64,000 bases of DNA, taken from assembly GCF_001295975.1 (NCBI RefSeq), contig NZ_LJHU01000011.1:35812-99811 (forward strand), read 5' to 3'. A program made the translations under genes and the position numbers. Each line of letters opens with the position of its first letter. Within the stretch, counting starts at the first letter, position 1. Below are positions 50,491-61,665 of this stretch, in pieces. The notes beneath the pieces are model-generated. The model was not told the origin of the DNA, made no database searches, and saw only the letters and a list, made by a program, of their open reading frames with translations. Source of the DNA: Brevundimonas sp. AAP58 (GTDB lineage Bacteria; Pseudomonadota; Alphaproteobacteria; Caulobacterales; Caulobacteraceae).

Positions 50491-51837
50491 TTAGTTCGCC
50501 AGGACCTTGGCGAGCGCGCTCGCCAGGATCTGGATGTCAGCGTCCAGCGTCGTCTCGGTGGCGGCGACCAGCAGGACGTCGTCCATGCCGGCCCCGGGGT
50601 TCAGACGGCTGAAGGGCACGCCAGCCAGCACGCGGTGCTCGGCCAGACGCTCCACCACTTCAGCGGCGGGGCGCGGCAGGCGCACGGCGAATTCGTTGAA
50701 GAAGCGCGGTGTCAGAACTTCCACGCCCGGAATGGCGGCCAGCGCGTCCCGCGTCGCCAGGGCCTTCTCATGGTTCAGCAGGGCCAGCTTCCTCAACCCC
50801 GTCTCCCCCAGCAGGCTCATGTGGATCGAGAAGGCCAGGCAGCACAGGCCCGAGTTGGTGCAGATGTTCGACGTCGCCTTGTCGCGCCGGATGTGCTGCT
50901 CGCGCGTCGACAGGGTGAGCACGAAGCCCCGCTCGCCGTCCGCGTCGACCGTCTCGCCGCACAGGCGGCCCGGCATCTGGCGGATCAGCTTTTCGCGGCA
51001 GGCGAACAGGCCGACGTAAGGACCCCCATAGTTCAGAGCGTTGCCGATCGACTGGCCCTCGGCCGCGACGATGTCGGCCCCCATCTCGCCGGGCGATTTC
51101 AGCAGACCCATCGACACGGCCTCGGTGACCACCACGATCAGCAGGGCACCGGCGGCCCGAGCGGCCTCGGCGATCTTGGTCACATCGGTGGCAGTGCCGA
51201 AGACGTTGGGCGTCTGCACGACCACGCAGGCCGTGTCCGGTCCGATCTTGCCGATCACGTCGGCTTCGGCGTCGATCGCGGCCGGCAGCACCTCGGTCTC
51301 GACACCCACGGCGTGGACCACCGTCTCGGTCGCCGCGACATAGTGGGGATGCACCCCGCCCGAGATCACCGCCTTGTTCCGGCGCGTCACCCGTGTGGCC
51401 ATCAGCACGCCCTCGGCCATGGCGGTCGAGCCGTCATAGAGCGAGGCGTTGGCCACCTCCATCCCGGTCAGGTTCGCGACCTGGGTCTGGAACTCATAGA
51501 GGTACTGTAGCGTCCCTTGCGCGATCTCGGGCTGGTAGGGCGTGTAGCTGGTCAGGAACTCCGAGCGCTGGATGATGTGATCCACCGTCGCCGGCACATG
51601 GTGGCGATAGGCCCCGGCCCCGCAGAAGAAGGGCACGTCGCCCGCGACCGTGTTCTTGGCCGCCAGGCCTTTCAGCGCCCGCTCGACCTCCAGCTCCCCC
51701 ATGACGCGGGGCAGGTCCACGACGCCGTCGCGCCGCGCGGACTGCGGCACGTCCACGAACAAGTCGTCGATCGACGAAACGCCGATCGCCGCCAGCATGG
51801 CGGACCGGTCGTCGGGGGTCAGGGGCAGGTAGCGCAT
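50491..51837 (-). CDS. gcvPA: Glycine dehydrogenase (decarboxylating) subunit 1
   Basis: The other half of the split P-protein, 448 residues: [15 protein letters not shown] at the N terminus, [24 protein letters not shown] and [20 protein letters not shown] in the middle. Start at ATG 51837. The open frame continues upstream into a REP-like repeat (51847-51975), which is not coding. Follows gcvH on the same strand. Confidence 0.95.
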   Translation of the reverse strand: MRYLPLTPDDRSAMLAAIGVSSIDDLFVDVPQSARRDGVVDLPRVMGELEVERALKGLAAKNTVAGDVPFFCGAGAYRHHVPATVDHIIQRSEFLTSYTPYQPEIAQGTLQYLYEFQTQVANLTGMEVANASLYDGSTAMAEGVLMATRVTRRNKAVISGGVHPHYVAATETVVHAVGVETEVLPAAIDAEADVIGKIGPDTACVVVQTPNVFGTATDVTKIAEAARAAGALLIVVVTEAVSMGLLKSPGEMGADIVAAEGQSIGNALNYGGPYVGLFACREKLIRQMPGRLCGETVDADGERGFVLTLSTREQHIRRDKATSNICTNSGLCCLAFSIHMSLLGETGLRKLALLNHEKALATRDALAAIPGVEVLTPRFFNEFAVRLPRPAAEVVERLAEHRVLAGVPFSRLNPGAGMDDVLLVAATETTLDADIQILASALAKVLAN

Positions 51838-51846
51838 ATCTCTATT

Positions 51847-51975
51847 CCGCTCATCCCCGCGAAAGCGGGGACCTAGTGCTTTGGGCGAAGACTGTCGCCG
51901 GGGAGGACGAACCACTCATCCCAGTCACCCTGCCTCGCAACAGGACTGGGTCCCCGCTTTCGCGGGGATGAGCGG
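51847..51975. repeat. REP-like inverted repeat between gcvH and gcvPA
   Basis: Two perfect 27-bp inverted arms at 51847-51873 and 51949-51975 separated by 75 bp. Each arm is itself a hairpin, CCCCGC-GAAA-GCGGGG, flanked by CCGCTCAT on one side and ACC on the other. Inside, a second inverted pair (CCAGTC near 51921, GACTGG near 51944) lies next to the right arm. The layout resembles paired bacterial REP elements; no other copy was noticed in the window. Confidence 0.85.
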
Positions 51976-51981
51976 AAGAAA

Positions 51982-52347
51982 CTAAAGGGTGGTCAGGAAC
52001 TGGTCGTAGGCCGCGCGGTCCATCAGGCCGTCCAGCTCGGCGGGGTTGGTGACCTTGATCTTGGCGAACCAGCCGGCGCCCTCCGGGTCGGCATTGACGG
52101 TCTCGGGCGCCGAGGCCAGGGCGTCGTTGCCCTCGATGACTTCGCCCGAGACGGGGGCATAGACGTCCGACGCCGCCTTGACGCTCTCGACCACGGCGAA
52201 CCCGTCCTTTTGCGATACGGCGCGGCCGGCTTCCGGCGTTTCGACGAACACGACATCACCCAGCTGGTCGGCGGCGTGCTTGGTGATGCCGACCGTGGCG
52301 ACGTCGCCCTCGAGCCGGACCCATTCGTGATCCTTGGTGAACTTCAT
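51982..52347 (-). CDS. gcvH: Glycine cleavage system H protein
   Basis: Lipoyl carrier protein of 121 residues. The lipoylated Lys57 is in [13 protein letters not shown], with [12 protein letters not shown] before it. ATG 52347; stop 6 bases from the right arm of the REP-like repeat. It lies 9 bases downstream of gcvT. Confidence 0.95.
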   Translation of the reverse strand: MKFTKDHEWVRLEGDVATVGITKHAADQLGDVVFVETPEAGRAVSQKDGFAVVESVKAASDVYAPVSGEVIEGNDALASAPETVNADPEGAGWFAKIKVTNPAELDGLMDRAAYDQFLTTL

Positions 52348-52356
52348 GACGGCCTC

Positions 52357-53472
52357 TCAGCTCTTGGGTTTGCGGTGATAGCGTTGGGCGACGAAGGGCA
52401 TGGCGACGACCTCGGCGGCCGCAGGCTTGCCCCGCACGATGACCTGGAGCGCGGTGCCCAGCGCCGCGTGCGACGGCGGCACATAGCCCATGGCGATGTT
52501 CTTTCCGAGGCTGGGCGACGGTCCGCCCGAGGTGACCTTGCCGATCACCTGGCCCTCCGCATCGGCGATCTCCGCGCCCTCCCGGGCCGGGGCGCCTTCC
52601 TTGACGTGCAAGCCGATGCGAACGCGGGCGGGGCCCTCCGCCAACTCCTTCAGCACCCGCTCGGCGCCATTGAAGTTCGCGGCTTCCTTCCTCGACTTCG
52701 ACAAGGCGAAGGTCAGCGCGCCCTCGACCGGCGAGGTCGTCGGATCGATGTCGTGCCCGTGCAGCGGCAGGCCGGCTTCCAGCCGCAGGGAGTCCCGCGC
52801 TCCGAGGCCGATCGGCTTCACCCGCGCGTCCTGGAGAAGCAGGTTCCAGATGCGCTCGGCGTCCTTGGCCGGGACCGAGATCTCATAGCCGTCCTCGCCG
52901 GTGTAGCCCGAGCGGGAGACGTAGCAGTCCACGCCGAACAGCATCAGTCGGGCCGTGTCCATGAAGCCGAACTCGGCCAGCACCGGCTCGTGGGCGACCA
53001 TGACCTCGGCGGCTTCCGGCCCCTGAATGGCGATGAGGGCCCGGTCGTCCAGCACCGTCAGTTTCGCGTCCCCGGACAGGTGCGCCGCCCAGAAGGCGAA
53101 GTCCTCGTCCTTGTTGCCGGCGTTGACGACGACGAACAGGCCGTCGTGATCGGGCTTGCCAGCCATCAGATCGTCGATGATCCCGCCCGCTTCGTTCAGC
53201 AGCAAGGAATACTTCTGCTTGCCGGCCTTCAGCGCCTGATAGTCGCCGGGCACGAAACGTTCGAACTGGCGAAGCGCGTCCGCGCCCGTGATCTTGGCCT
53301 GGCCCATGTGCGACACGTCGAACAGACCGGCGTGCTCGCGCGTCCAGCGGTGCTCGGCCAGCACGCCCTCGTACTGGACCGGCATGTCATAGCCGCCGAA
53401 ACCGACCATGCGCGCGCCCAGCGCCCGGTGCGCGGCGTTCAGCGGCGTGGTCTTCAGGGATGCGTCGGTCAT
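52357..53472 (-). CDS. gcvT: Aminomethyltransferase, glycine cleavage T protein
   Basis: Folate-dependent enzyme of 371 residues that releases ammonia and forms 5,10-methylene-THF. Markers: ARMVGFGGYDMPVQYEG, FDVSHMGQ, and SGYTGEDGYEI. First gene of gcvT-gcvH-gcvPA-gcvPB, directly behind a tandem glycine riboswitch (53523-53712). Confidence 0.95.
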   Translation of the reverse strand: MTDASLKTTPLNAAHRALGARMVGFGGYDMPVQYEGVLAEHRWTREHAGLFDVSHMGQAKITGADALRQFERFVPGDYQALKAGKQKYSLLLNEAGGIIDDLMAGKPDHDGLFVVVNAGNKDEDFAFWAAHLSGDAKLTVLDDRALIAIQGPEAAEVMVAHEPVLAEFGFMDTARLMLFGVDCYVSRSGYTGEDGYEISVPAKDAERIWNLLLQDARVKPIGLGARDSLRLEAGLPLHGHDIDPTTSPVEGALTFALSKSRKEAANFNGAERVLKELAEGPARVRIGLHVKEGAPAREGAEIADAEGQVIGKVTSGGPSPSLGKNIAMGYVPPSHAALGTALQVIVRGKPAAAEVVAMPFVAQRYHRKPKS

Positions 53473-53522
53473 GCGTTCAGACTTTCGAGGGCCGCGTCAC
53501 TCGGCGGAAAGCTCCGCCGTCA

Positions 53523-53712
53523 TCGCGCCCCCGCTGTCTGGGAAACCTGAGAGATTCCGCCGGTGACCCGGCTTGCTCCGTCGGCGCACTCCGTCAGGAG
53601 TGACTTTCCAGCGTCCGAACGTCCTCGCGGTCCTTTTGCCTGAGCGTTTCCGGGGCGGTTGCGCCTTCGGCTCCGGCCCGTAGCGATGGGCCGATCTCTC
53701 CCGCGAGAGCGA
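53523..53712 (-). ncRNA. Tandem glycine riboswitch upstream of gcvT
   Basis: Read on the minus strand there are two glycine aptamers in a row. Aptamer 1: GGGAGAGA (53703-53696), GCCGAAGGCGCAA (53671-53659) and CTCAGGCAAAAGGACCG (53644-53628). Aptamer 2: GGACGCTGGAAAG (53616-53604), GACGGAGCAAGCC (53583-53571) and ATCTCTCAGGT followed by CCCAGACAG (about 53557-53535). The last paired element, CAGCGGGGG, ends about 55 bases before the gcvT start. Tandem glycine riboswitches normally switch gcv operons on when glycine is high. Confidence 0.93.
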
Positions 53713-53742
53713 CGCCACCAAGGCCCCGACTCCGCGCCGAAG

Positions 53743-55171
<1,429 letters not shown>

Positions 55172-55175
<4 letters not shown>

Positions 55176-55423
55176 CGCGTGTCGCGATCCTCGCGTATGA
55201 GAACTTCCGAACCGGGCGACAAGGGCCCGCCGTTTCGGTCCGCGATCGCCTTCCTCAAGGCGTCGGCCCGGGCCATCCACTCGACCTTGTCCGCCGAACC
55301 CAGAGCCTGATCCAGCAGGGCGCGATGCTCCGCTTCGGCCGACCGGCCATTGGCGGCCGCCCGCGCCTTCAGCCGACGCGCCACCTCGTCATCGACATTC
55401 CGCACATGCAGGTTCACGGGCAT
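55172..55423 (-). CDS. FitA/VapB-type ribbon-helix-helix antitoxin
   Basis: An 83-residue protein: MPVNLHVRNVDDEVARRLKARAAANGRSAEAEHRALLDQAL is the N-terminal FitA-like ribbon-helix-helix DNA-binding domain, followed by an acidic, helical C-terminal part that should wrap the toxin. ATG 55423 follows GAGGAG (a GTG lies two codons before). It is the first gene of the toxin-antitoxin/adenine deaminase unit. Confidence 0.87.
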
Positions 55424-55453
55424 GGCCACACTCCTCTGCTAGCAGATATAGCA

Positions 55454-56236
55454 CTACCCGTTGGAGACGACGAGCCTCAGGTTCCCGCGCCGGATCTCCG
55501 GCGTTGGTGTCTCCGGCCCCGGCGGAGGCGGCGCATCCTCCTTCGCGGACCAGGCGCGCGGCCGCTCGACATAGCCCGACCGCGTCAGGATGCGCTCGGG
55601 CAGGCCGCAGCGTTCCAGCATGGCGACCTCGACCTCGGTCCGCGCGTCGGCCCATTCCAGGAGCTGGCGGTTGTGACCCCGGGCCGGTGGGGCGACGCTG
55701 ACGACGCGGATATGCGGATAGCCTTCGTGGAGGAACCGCGTCGTCGCGGCATGGTCGCCGTCGGTGGTCAGGATGTAGGCGACGTCGACCTTGTTCGCGG
55801 CGGCGTCGGCGGCGATGGCGAGCGCCAGGTTGACGTCACTCTGCTTCTCGGTCGCGTCCATCCACTGGTGGCCGCAGGCGTGGCAGTGGTCCGAGTGGAC
55901 GACGAAGTGGCCCATCAGGCATCGCACCTGCCTGGCCCGCAGCGCCTCCTCATAGGCCAGCAAGGCCTCCATGCGGTCACGGCGCTGGGGCCGGTGGGCA
56001 GAGACCCAGGTCACGCCGGCCATGCGTTCGCCGGGTGGAACAAGCGCGCGGCCCAGCGCCATCAGGTCCAGCCACAGCAGCTCGCGCCGATTCAGATCGA
56101 GGATCGCGTGATGCAGGTTGAAGCCGTCGACATAGAGCCGGGCGCGCTTTCGGAAGACGGGCAGGCGAAAGCCGTCGCGGCGCACGACCGGCGTCTGGCC
56201 TCCCCTCGATCCCGACCGCCCCATGGATGGCCCCAT
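55454..56236 (-). CDS. NYN-domain (LabA/DUF88-like) putative RNA-processing protein
   Basis: A 260-residue protein with a PIN-like NYN nuclease fold: RLYVDGFNLHHAILD (first Asp), then KQSDVNLALAIAADAA and AYILTTDGDHAATTRF (further acidic residues) and RVVSVAPP. A CHACGHQWMD segment near 120 could bind zinc. The C-terminal 40 residues are Pro-rich. ATG 56236 follows GGGGGAAG. Target and role unknown. Confidence 0.85.
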   Translation of the reverse strand: MGPSMGRSGSRGGQTPVVRRDGFRLPVFRKRARLYVDGFNLHHAILDLNRRELLWLDLMALGRALVPPGERMAGVTWVSAHRPQRRDRMEALLAYEEALRARQVRCLMGHFVVHSDHCHACGHQWMDATEKQSDVNLALAIAADAAANKVDVAYILTTDGDHAATTRFLHEGYPHIRVVSVAPPARGHNRQLLEWADARTEVEVAMLERCGLPERILTRSGYVERPRAWSAKEDAPPPPGPETPTPEIRRGNLRLVVSNG

Positions 56237-56315
56237 CCTGTCTTCCCCCAAAGACAGTTAACCCGAGGATCGATGACGAGTCCGTGGCGCCGAGGCTACA
56301 GAGCGGCCGAGACGC

Positions 56316-58079
56316 TTACATCCGCTCCGGCGTCTCTATGCCCAGAAGGCGCAGCGCCGTTTCCAGCTGATCCAGCGCCGCCTTCGCCAGCGCTAGGCGG
56401 GATCCAACCACGGCCGGGTCTTCGGCCGCCAGAACCGGGCAGGCGGCGTAGAACTTCGAGAAGCTCTGGGCCAGGCGATAGGCGTGCTCGGCGATCGCGT
56501 GGGGCGCACGGCGGTCATAGGCGTCCGACACCGCCGCGTCGAAGGCGTCCAGCGTCAGGGCCAGCTCGCGCTCGGCGGGCTCGGCGACGACGATCGGTCC
56601 GGCCAGCACGCCCTGCGCCTCGGCCTTCCTCAGCAGGGATTTGATGCGGACGGCCTGATACAGCAGATACGGCCCGGTCTTGCCCTCGAAGCTCATGAAG
56701 CGGTCGAGGTCGAAAACGTAGCTGGTGGTCCGGTTGTTCGACAGGTCGGCGAACTTCAGCGCCGCCACGGCCACCTTGGCGGCGATGTCCTCGAACTCGG
56801 CGTCGGGCAGGTCGGCCCCGAGCTCGGCCTCGCGCAGGCGCTCGCGGGCCTTGTCGCGGGCCTGGGTGATCAGGTCGTGCAGCTTCAGCACCCCGCCCGC
56901 GCGGGTCTTGAAAGGCTTGCCGTCCGAACCGTTCATGGTGCCGTTGGCGGCATGCTCCAGCTGGCCCGGCGTAGCGTAGCCGCACTTGTAGGCGGCGCGG
57001 AACACCTGCTCGAAATGGTCGGCCTGACGCGCGTCTACGCAATACAGGACGAGGTCGAAATCCTGCTCGCGGCGGCGTTGCAGGATGGTGGCCAGGTCGG
57101 TCGTGCCGTACATGGCCGAGCCTTCGGACGAGACCAAGAGCAAGGGCGGCAGCTCGCGCTTGTCGTCCTCCTCGACCACCCGGATGATCCAGGCACCCTG
57201 ATCGAACTCGGCCAGCCCCTTCGCCTTTATCTCCTCGACCATGGCCGGGATCAGGGGATCGGCGTCGCTCTCGCCGTTCCACAGGTCGAAGGTGACGCCC
57301 AGAGCGCCGAACTCGCGTTCCAGCGCAGTGCGGCTGACCGCCACGAAATGCCGCCACAGGGCGCGGTAGCCGGGGCGGCCGGCCTGAAGCTCCGCCGTCG
57401 CCTTGCGGGCGCGGTCGCGAAAGGCGGTGTCTTCCTTGGCCCTCGCGGCCGCCTGCGGATACAGCCTTTCCAGGTCCTCAAGCGTGACCGGACTCTGTTC
57501 GGGAAACGGGCCCTCGCCCTCGACCAGAAACGCAGCCGCCTTGCCTTCGTCGCCGACCGCGACGATCAGCAGACCCATCTGAAAGCCCCAGTCGCCGAAG
57601 TGGGCGTCGCCCCAGACGGTGTCACCCCGGAAGCGGAACAGCCGCTTCAAGCTCTCGCCGATGATGGACGAGCGCAGGTGGCCCACGTGCATAGGCTTGG
57701 CCACGTTCGGCCCAGCGAAGTCGACGATGACCCTGCGCGGTTCCGCCACCGGCGATGCGCCCGCGAACGCCGCGTCGTCGGCCACAGCCTGGGCTCGCGT
57801 CGCCAGCGCGGCGTCGGAGACCTTCAGATTGATGAAGCCGGGCCCAGCGACCTCGACGCCCGACAGGCGCGCATCGCCGTCAAGCCGCGCAGCAACCTTC
57901 GTCGCCAGCTCGCGCGGGTTGGTCTTCATCGCTTTGGCGGCGGCGAGCGCGCCGTTGGACTGGAAATCGGCCAGATCCGGCCGGTCCGAGACCGTCACCC
58001 GCGCCAGCGCCGCGTCCACGCCTTCGGCGGCGAAGGCGGCCGCGACCGCTTCGCCCAGGGCCGTCTTCAGGTCGGTCAT
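56316..58079 (-). CDS. argS: Arginyl-tRNA synthetase
   Basis: Class I synthetase of 587 residues. The HIGH-type motif is HVGH at 131-134 in [17 protein letters not shown]; the KMSKS region is replaced by the [16 protein letters not shown] loop normal for ArgRS. The C-terminal anticodon-binding helices ([11 protein letters not shown]) are present. ATG 58079 overlaps the upstream gene's stop as ATGA. Confidence 0.96.
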   Translation of the reverse strand: MTDLKTALGEAVAAAFAAEGVDAALARVTVSDRPDLADFQSNGALAAAKAMKTNPRELATKVAARLDGDARLSGVEVAGPGFINLKVSDAALATRAQAVADDAAFAGASPVAEPRRVIVDFAGPNVAKPMHVGHLRSSIIGESLKRLFRFRGDTVWGDAHFGDWGFQMGLLIVAVGDEGKAAAFLVEGEGPFPEQSPVTLEDLERLYPQAAARAKEDTAFRDRARKATAELQAGRPGYRALWRHFVAVSRTALEREFGALGVTFDLWNGESDADPLIPAMVEEIKAKGLAEFDQGAWIIRVVEEDDKRELPPLLLVSSEGSAMYGTTDLATILQRRREQDFDLVLYCVDARQADHFEQVFRAAYKCGYATPGQLEHAANGTMNGSDGKPFKTRAGGVLKLHDLITQARDKARERLREAELGADLPDAEFEDIAAKVAVAALKFADLSNNRTTSYVFDLDRFMSFEGKTGPYLLYQAVRIKSLLRKAEAQGVLAGPIVVAEPAERELALTLDAFDAAVSDAYDRRAPHAIAEHAYRLAQSFSKFYAACPVLAAEDPAVVGSRLALAKAALDQLETALRLLGIETPERM

Positions 58080-58741
58080 TGTTCCGTCGGCGCCGTCGCG
58101 GCCTGGGCACCTGCGTTGATGCGGAAGCGGCTGCCCGTGCGATTGAACTCGGCCATCTCCGGCGTCACGTCGAAGCCGATCAGGATCTCAAAGTTGCCGC
58201 CCGACGTCGTCGCGTCGGCTCGCGGGATCACGATGGTCTGGCCTTGTTCAACCGAGGCCGTGCGCTGGCCGTCGAAATCCACCGGCAGATCGAAATATTC
58301 CTTGGCCAGAATCGCCGAATTCCGCTCGGTGACCGCGATCCAGTAGCGATAGGTGCGGCGATCATCGCTGGCCTGGGGGCCACGGCCCAGGTTGAACAGA
58401 ACATTGGTCTGGACCGTGATCGGCTCGTCGGACTGATACGAGCAGCCTGCCGTCACGCCTTCGATTTCCCCGGTGTAGCCAACGGCCGACACGGCGGCCC
58501 GGCCACCCTCGAGCTCCACGTAACGGGCGGCGTCATAGAGAATCTTGACGAACGGACAGGGGCCGGCGTTCGGCCTGTTGCGAAGCGGAGCGAAGCGAGG
58601 CTGCCGGGCGCGCGGCCCCCCCTCTTCGCCTCGACCGGCCTCCTGGCGGTCGCGCTCGCGCTGCTGCTGGCTTTGGGCGGAGGCGGCACCGGCCGAGGCG
58701 AGGACCGCAAAGGCGGCGAGGGCGACGGTCGCAAGACGCAT
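58076..58741 (-). CDS. Conserved exported protein upstream of argS
   Basis: A 221-residue protein with a clear cleavable signal peptide ([23 protein letters not shown]). The mature part begins with a low-complexity Gln/Arg/Glu stretch (about 23-45) and is then mostly beta-rich with two cysteines ([17 protein letters not shown]). I do not recognise a named family, though similar proteins occur in Caulobacterales. The stop overlaps the argS ATG, so the two are translated together. Confidence 0.8.
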   Translation of the reverse strand: MRLATVALAAFAVLASAGAASAQSQQQRERDRQEAGRGEEGGPRARQPRFAPLRNRPNAGPCPFVKILYDAARYVELEGGRAAVSAVGYTGEIEGVTAGCSYQSDEPITVQTNVLFNLGRGPQASDDRRTYRYWIAVTERNSAILAKEYFDLPVDFDGQRTASVEQGQTIVIPRADATTSGGNFEILIGFDVTPEMAEFNRTGSRFRINAGAQAATAPTEQ

Positions 58742-58881
58742 TCTGAACGGTTCCGGAAATCAAGGCGCTGACGAAAGCGCCGTCAGGCATCTCGCCTGAT
58801 AGCGGCTAAAGCGAGGCGTCGCAAACCTCGCGAGGCCTCGCCACGGTGGCGATGTGGCAGGGAAGCGACTAGGTTTCCGAC

Positions 58882-59853
58882 ATGAACGCTCTCGCCCCCT
58901 CCCCCGACATTGCCCCGCGCCCCCTGACCGTGAGGATGGCCACGCCGCGCGGCTTCTGTGCCGGGGTCGATCGGGCGATCCAGATCGTCGAGCGCGCGAT
59001 CGAAAAGTTCGGCGCGCCGGTCTATGTCCGCCACGAGATCGTGCACAACAAGCATGTGGTGGATCGGCTGAAGGGTCTCGGTGCCGTCTTCGTCAAGGAG
59101 CTGGACGAGTGTCCGGATGATCGGCCGGTTGTCTTCTCGGCGCACGGCGTGCCCAAGTCAGTGCCCGCCACGGCCCGGGCGCGTGAGCTGCTGTTTCTGG
59201 ACGCCACCTGTCCTTTGGTCTCCAAGGTCCACGTCGAGGCCGAACGACACCATGCCAACGGCAGGCACATCATCCTGATCGGCCATGCCGGCCATCCAGA
59301 GGTGGTCGGCACGCTTGGCCAACTGCCCGAGGGCGCGATCAGTCTGGTGGAGACGGTCGAAGACGCCGAGGCGTTCCAGCGGCCGGGCGATCAGCCTCTA
59401 GCCTACGCCACGCAAACCACGCTGTCGCTGGACGATACCGCCGAGATCGTCGCGGCACTGAAGCGGCGCTTTCCGGAGCTACCGGACCCGCACAAGGAAG
59501 ACATCTGCTACGCCACCACCAATCGGCAGGAGGCGGTCAAGCAGTTGGCCAACGGCTCGGACCTGGTGCTGGTCGTCGGATCGAAGAATTCGTCCAACTC
59601 GGTGCGGCTGGTTGAGGTCGCGCTGCGGGCCGGGGCCCGGGACGCGCGGCTTCTGGACGACGCAAGCCAGCTGGACTGGACCTGGCTCGAAGGGGTTTCG
59701 ACCGTCGGCATCACGGCCGGGGCGTCCGCCCCCGAGCCTCTGGTTCAGGGCGTGATCGACGCCCTGCGCGGGCGGTTCGACGTCACTGTTGCGGATGATC
59801 CGGGCGAGCCCGAGACGGTGACGTTCAAGCTGCCTCGGGCTTTGACGGTCTAA
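58882..59853 (+). CDS. ispH: 4-hydroxy-3-methylbut-2-enyl diphosphate reductase
   Basis: Fe-S enzyme of the last MEP-pathway step, forming IPP and DMAPP for carotenoid, phytyl and quinone synthesis. The 323-residue protein has the three cluster cysteines at 26 ([11 protein letters not shown]), 110 ([11 protein letters not shown]) and 209 ([11 protein letters not shown]). Divergent from the exported-protein gene upstream and convergent with a small lipoprotein gene. Outside the PGC but supplies isoprenoids for it. Confidence 0.96.
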   Translation: MNALAPSPDIAPRPLTVRMATPRGFCAGVDRAIQIVERAIEKFGAPVYVRHEIVHNKHVVDRLKGLGAVFVKELDECPDDRPVVFSAHGVPKSVPATARARELLFLDATCPLVSKVHVEAERHHANGRHIILIGHAGHPEVVGTLGQLPEGAISLVETVEDAEAFQRPGDQPLAYATQTTLSLDDTAEIVAALKRRFPELPDPHKEDICYATTNRQEAVKQLANGSDLVLVVGSKNSSNSVRLVEVALRAGARDARLLDDASQLDWTWLEGVSTVGITAGASAPEPLVQGVIDALRGRFDVTVADDPGEPETVTFKLPRALTV

Positions 59854-59857
59854 GGCG

Positions 59858-60133
59858 TCAGTTCCGGTCGGCCTGTTGCGATCCACCGGACAGGGCGGCC
59901 GCTTCAGCCGGTGACGCCGGGGCCGCGACCTCTTCCTCGGTGGCGGTTGCCATCGAGTCTGGGGCCGGCGTGACGCCGCCGTCGGTCGGAAGCGCCGTCG
60001 GACCGCCGACGGCCGGGGCGGTGGTGGACTCGATCTCGGGGGCGGGAGCGGCGTCGGCCGGCTCCTCGGCGGCGGGGGTGCAGGCGGCGAGCGCCAGGGC
60101 GGCGGCTCCAGTCACGAACAGCAAGGTGCGCAT
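59858..60133 (-). CDS. Small Ala/Pro-rich lipoprotein
   Basis: A 91-residue protein with a lipoprotein signal (ALALAAC, Cys18 lipidated) and a disordered mature part dominated by Ala, Pro, Glu and Thr. No enzymatic motif. ATG 60133 has AAGGAGA upstream. It lies between ispH and scpB where other Caulobacterales carry other genes. Function unknown. Confidence 0.75.
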   Translation of the reverse strand: MRTLLFVTGAAALALAACTPAAEEPADAAPAPEIESTTAPAVGGPTALPTDGGVTPAPDSMATATEEEVAAPASPAEAAALSGGSQQADRN

Positions 60134-60185
60134 CGGGTTCTCCTTGGACGGCGTTCGACGAGGAACGGCCAAGGTCGCCAATGGT

Positions 60186-60845
60186 TCAGTCGCCGACGAA
60201 GTCCTGGGCGAACTCGGGGGCGTCGCCGTCCTCTATGGGGTCTTCCTCGTCCTCGGAGCCGGTGCGCGAGGGGTCCGGCACCTCGAAGCCGACAGGCAGC
60301 GACAGGTCGAGCAGGCCCGCCGCCTTCATCTCGGCCGCGCCCGGCAGGTCATAGAGGCTGGCGAGGCCGAAGTGCTCCAGAAAGCGGTCGGCGGTCGCAT
60401 AGGTCACGGGGCGGCCCGGCGTGCGGCGACGTCCCCGCAGACGGACGAACCCCATCTCGAGCAGAAGGTCGAGCGTGCCCTTGGATATGGAGACGCCCCG
60501 CACGCTCTCGATCTCGGCGCGGGTCACAGGCTGGTGGTAGGCGATGATGGCCAAGGTCTCCAGCGCGGCCTTGGACAGGCGGCGGGGCTCCTCGCGCTCT
60601 TCTGTCATAAGAAAACCGAGGTCGGCGGCGGTGCGGAACCGCCAGCGATCGGCGACGCACTCCAGCTCCACGCCCCGGCCTTCGTAGCGGGCGCGGAGCG
60701 AGGCAATGGCGCGGCCAACGTCGGCCCCTTCGGGCAGGCGGCGCGCGATGTCGGCGGCCGACAGAGGCCCGGCGGCGGCGAACAGCAGGGCCTCGACCCG
60801 GCGTTCGATCTCGGCCTCGTCGGGGGCGAAACGCAGGTCGCTCAC
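60186..60845 (-). CDS. scpB: Segregation and condensation protein B
   Basis: A 219-residue kleisin partner of SMC: two winged-helix domains (EIERRVEALLFAAAGPLSAADIARRLPEG and LETLAIIAYHQPVTRAEIESVRGV) with FVRLRGRRRTPGRPVTYATAD. Acidic C-terminal tail. It starts at a GTG (60845) overlapping the scpA stop (GTGA). Confidence 0.94.
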   Translation of the reverse strand: MSDLRFAPDEAEIERRVEALLFAAAGPLSAADIARRLPEGADVGRAIASLRARYEGRGVELECVADRWRFRTAADLGFLMTEEREEPRRLSKAALETLAIIAYHQPVTRAEIESVRGVSISKGTLDLLLEMGFVRLRGRRRTPGRPVTYATADRFLEHFGLASLYDLPGAAEMKAAGLLDLSLPVGFEVPDPSRTGSEDEEDPIEDGDAPEFAQDFVGD

Positions 60846-61663
60846 GGCGTCAGCTCCAGCGGCTGGCCCCGGCCCCGGCGTTTCAGCCAGACGTCCTCGA
60901 ACGCCTTCTCCTGTCGCACGTCCATCGCGCCTTCCTTGACCAGTTCCAGACTGGCGGAGAGGGTCGAGGCGGTGAAGCTGGCCTGGCTTGGCCCCTCGCC
61001 TTCGTCCCGGACCGGGGCCACGCGGGTCAGCGGCGTCCAGTCGGCGAGGCGGGGCAGGATGTTCCTCAACCAGTCGCGGGCTTCCTCAAGCGCGAAGGCC
61101 TCGATGCGCTGGGTCGGATTGTACTGGCGGCCCTGCTCACGACGCCGTTGGCCGACATAGGCGGCCATGAGCTCATACAGGCTGGCGTCGATGCGGTCGG
61201 ACGGCACGATCACCGTCGCCTCCGGGTCGCCGCGCGTGAAGACATCGCGCTTCAGCTGGGGCCTGGCCATGAGGGCTTCGGACGCCTTTCGCATGGCCTC
61301 CAGCTTCTGCAGGCGAAAGGCCAAGGCGGCGGCCATTTCCTCGGCCGGCGGTTCGTCGGCCTTGCCCTTTTCGGTGCGGGGAAGCAGCAGCCGCGACTTC
61401 AGATAGGCCAGCCACGACGCCATCACGAGGTAGTCGGCCGCCAGGGAGAAGTTCCGGCGCCGAGCCTCGTGCACGAAGGCCAGATACTGCTCGGCCAGTC
61501 GCGTGATCGACAGCTTCAGCAGGTCGACCTTCTGCGTCCGGGCGAGCGCCAGCAGCACATGCAGAGGGCCTTCGTAGCCGTCCAGATCGACCACGAAGGC
61601 GTCGCGCGCGTCGACTTCATCGACGGCGGTGAAGTCCAGGTTCGGTTGGAACGCCTCCGCCAT
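60842..61663 (-). CDS. scpA: Segregation and condensation protein A (kleisin)
   Basis: The SMC kleisin, 273 residues: FVVDLDGYEGPLHVLLALARTQKVDLLKLSI at the N terminus and the C-terminal winged helix (ASLELVKEGAMDVRQEKAFEDVWLKRR). The start at ATG 61663 is 2 bases after the nagZ stop; open frame beyond is shadow. Confidence 0.94.
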   Translation of the reverse strand: MAEAFQPNLDFTAVDEVDARDAFVVDLDGYEGPLHVLLALARTQKVDLLKLSITRLAEQYLAFVHEARRRNFSLAADYLVMASWLAYLKSRLLLPRTEKGKADEPPAEEMAAALAFRLQKLEAMRKASEALMARPQLKRDVFTRGDPEATVIVPSDRIDASLYELMAAYVGQRRREQGRQYNPTQRIEAFALEEARDWLRNILPRLADWTPLTRVAPVRDEGEGPSQASFTASTLSASLELVKEGAMDVRQEKAFEDVWLKRRGRGQPLELTP

Positions 61664-61665
61664 CC

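Noticed and set aside
51847..51873. Rho-independent terminator downstream of gcvH
   Set aside because: The hairpin is strong, but it has no T tract and forms part of a paired inverted repeat within a four-gene operon.
51838..51915. N-terminal extension of gcvPA ([12 protein letters not shown]...)
   Set aside because: It translates one arm of the REP-like repeat; homology starts at [10 protein letters not shown] (51837).
53497..53721. 74-codon minus-strand protein upstream of gcvT
   Set aside because: The stretch is explained by the tandem glycine riboswitch; the frame is a by-product of its conserved bases.
55325..56644. 439-codon plus-strand frame opposite the NYN gene
   Set aside because: Arg/Pro/Gly-rich shadow of the minus-strand antitoxin, NYN and argS genes; typical of high-GC DNA.
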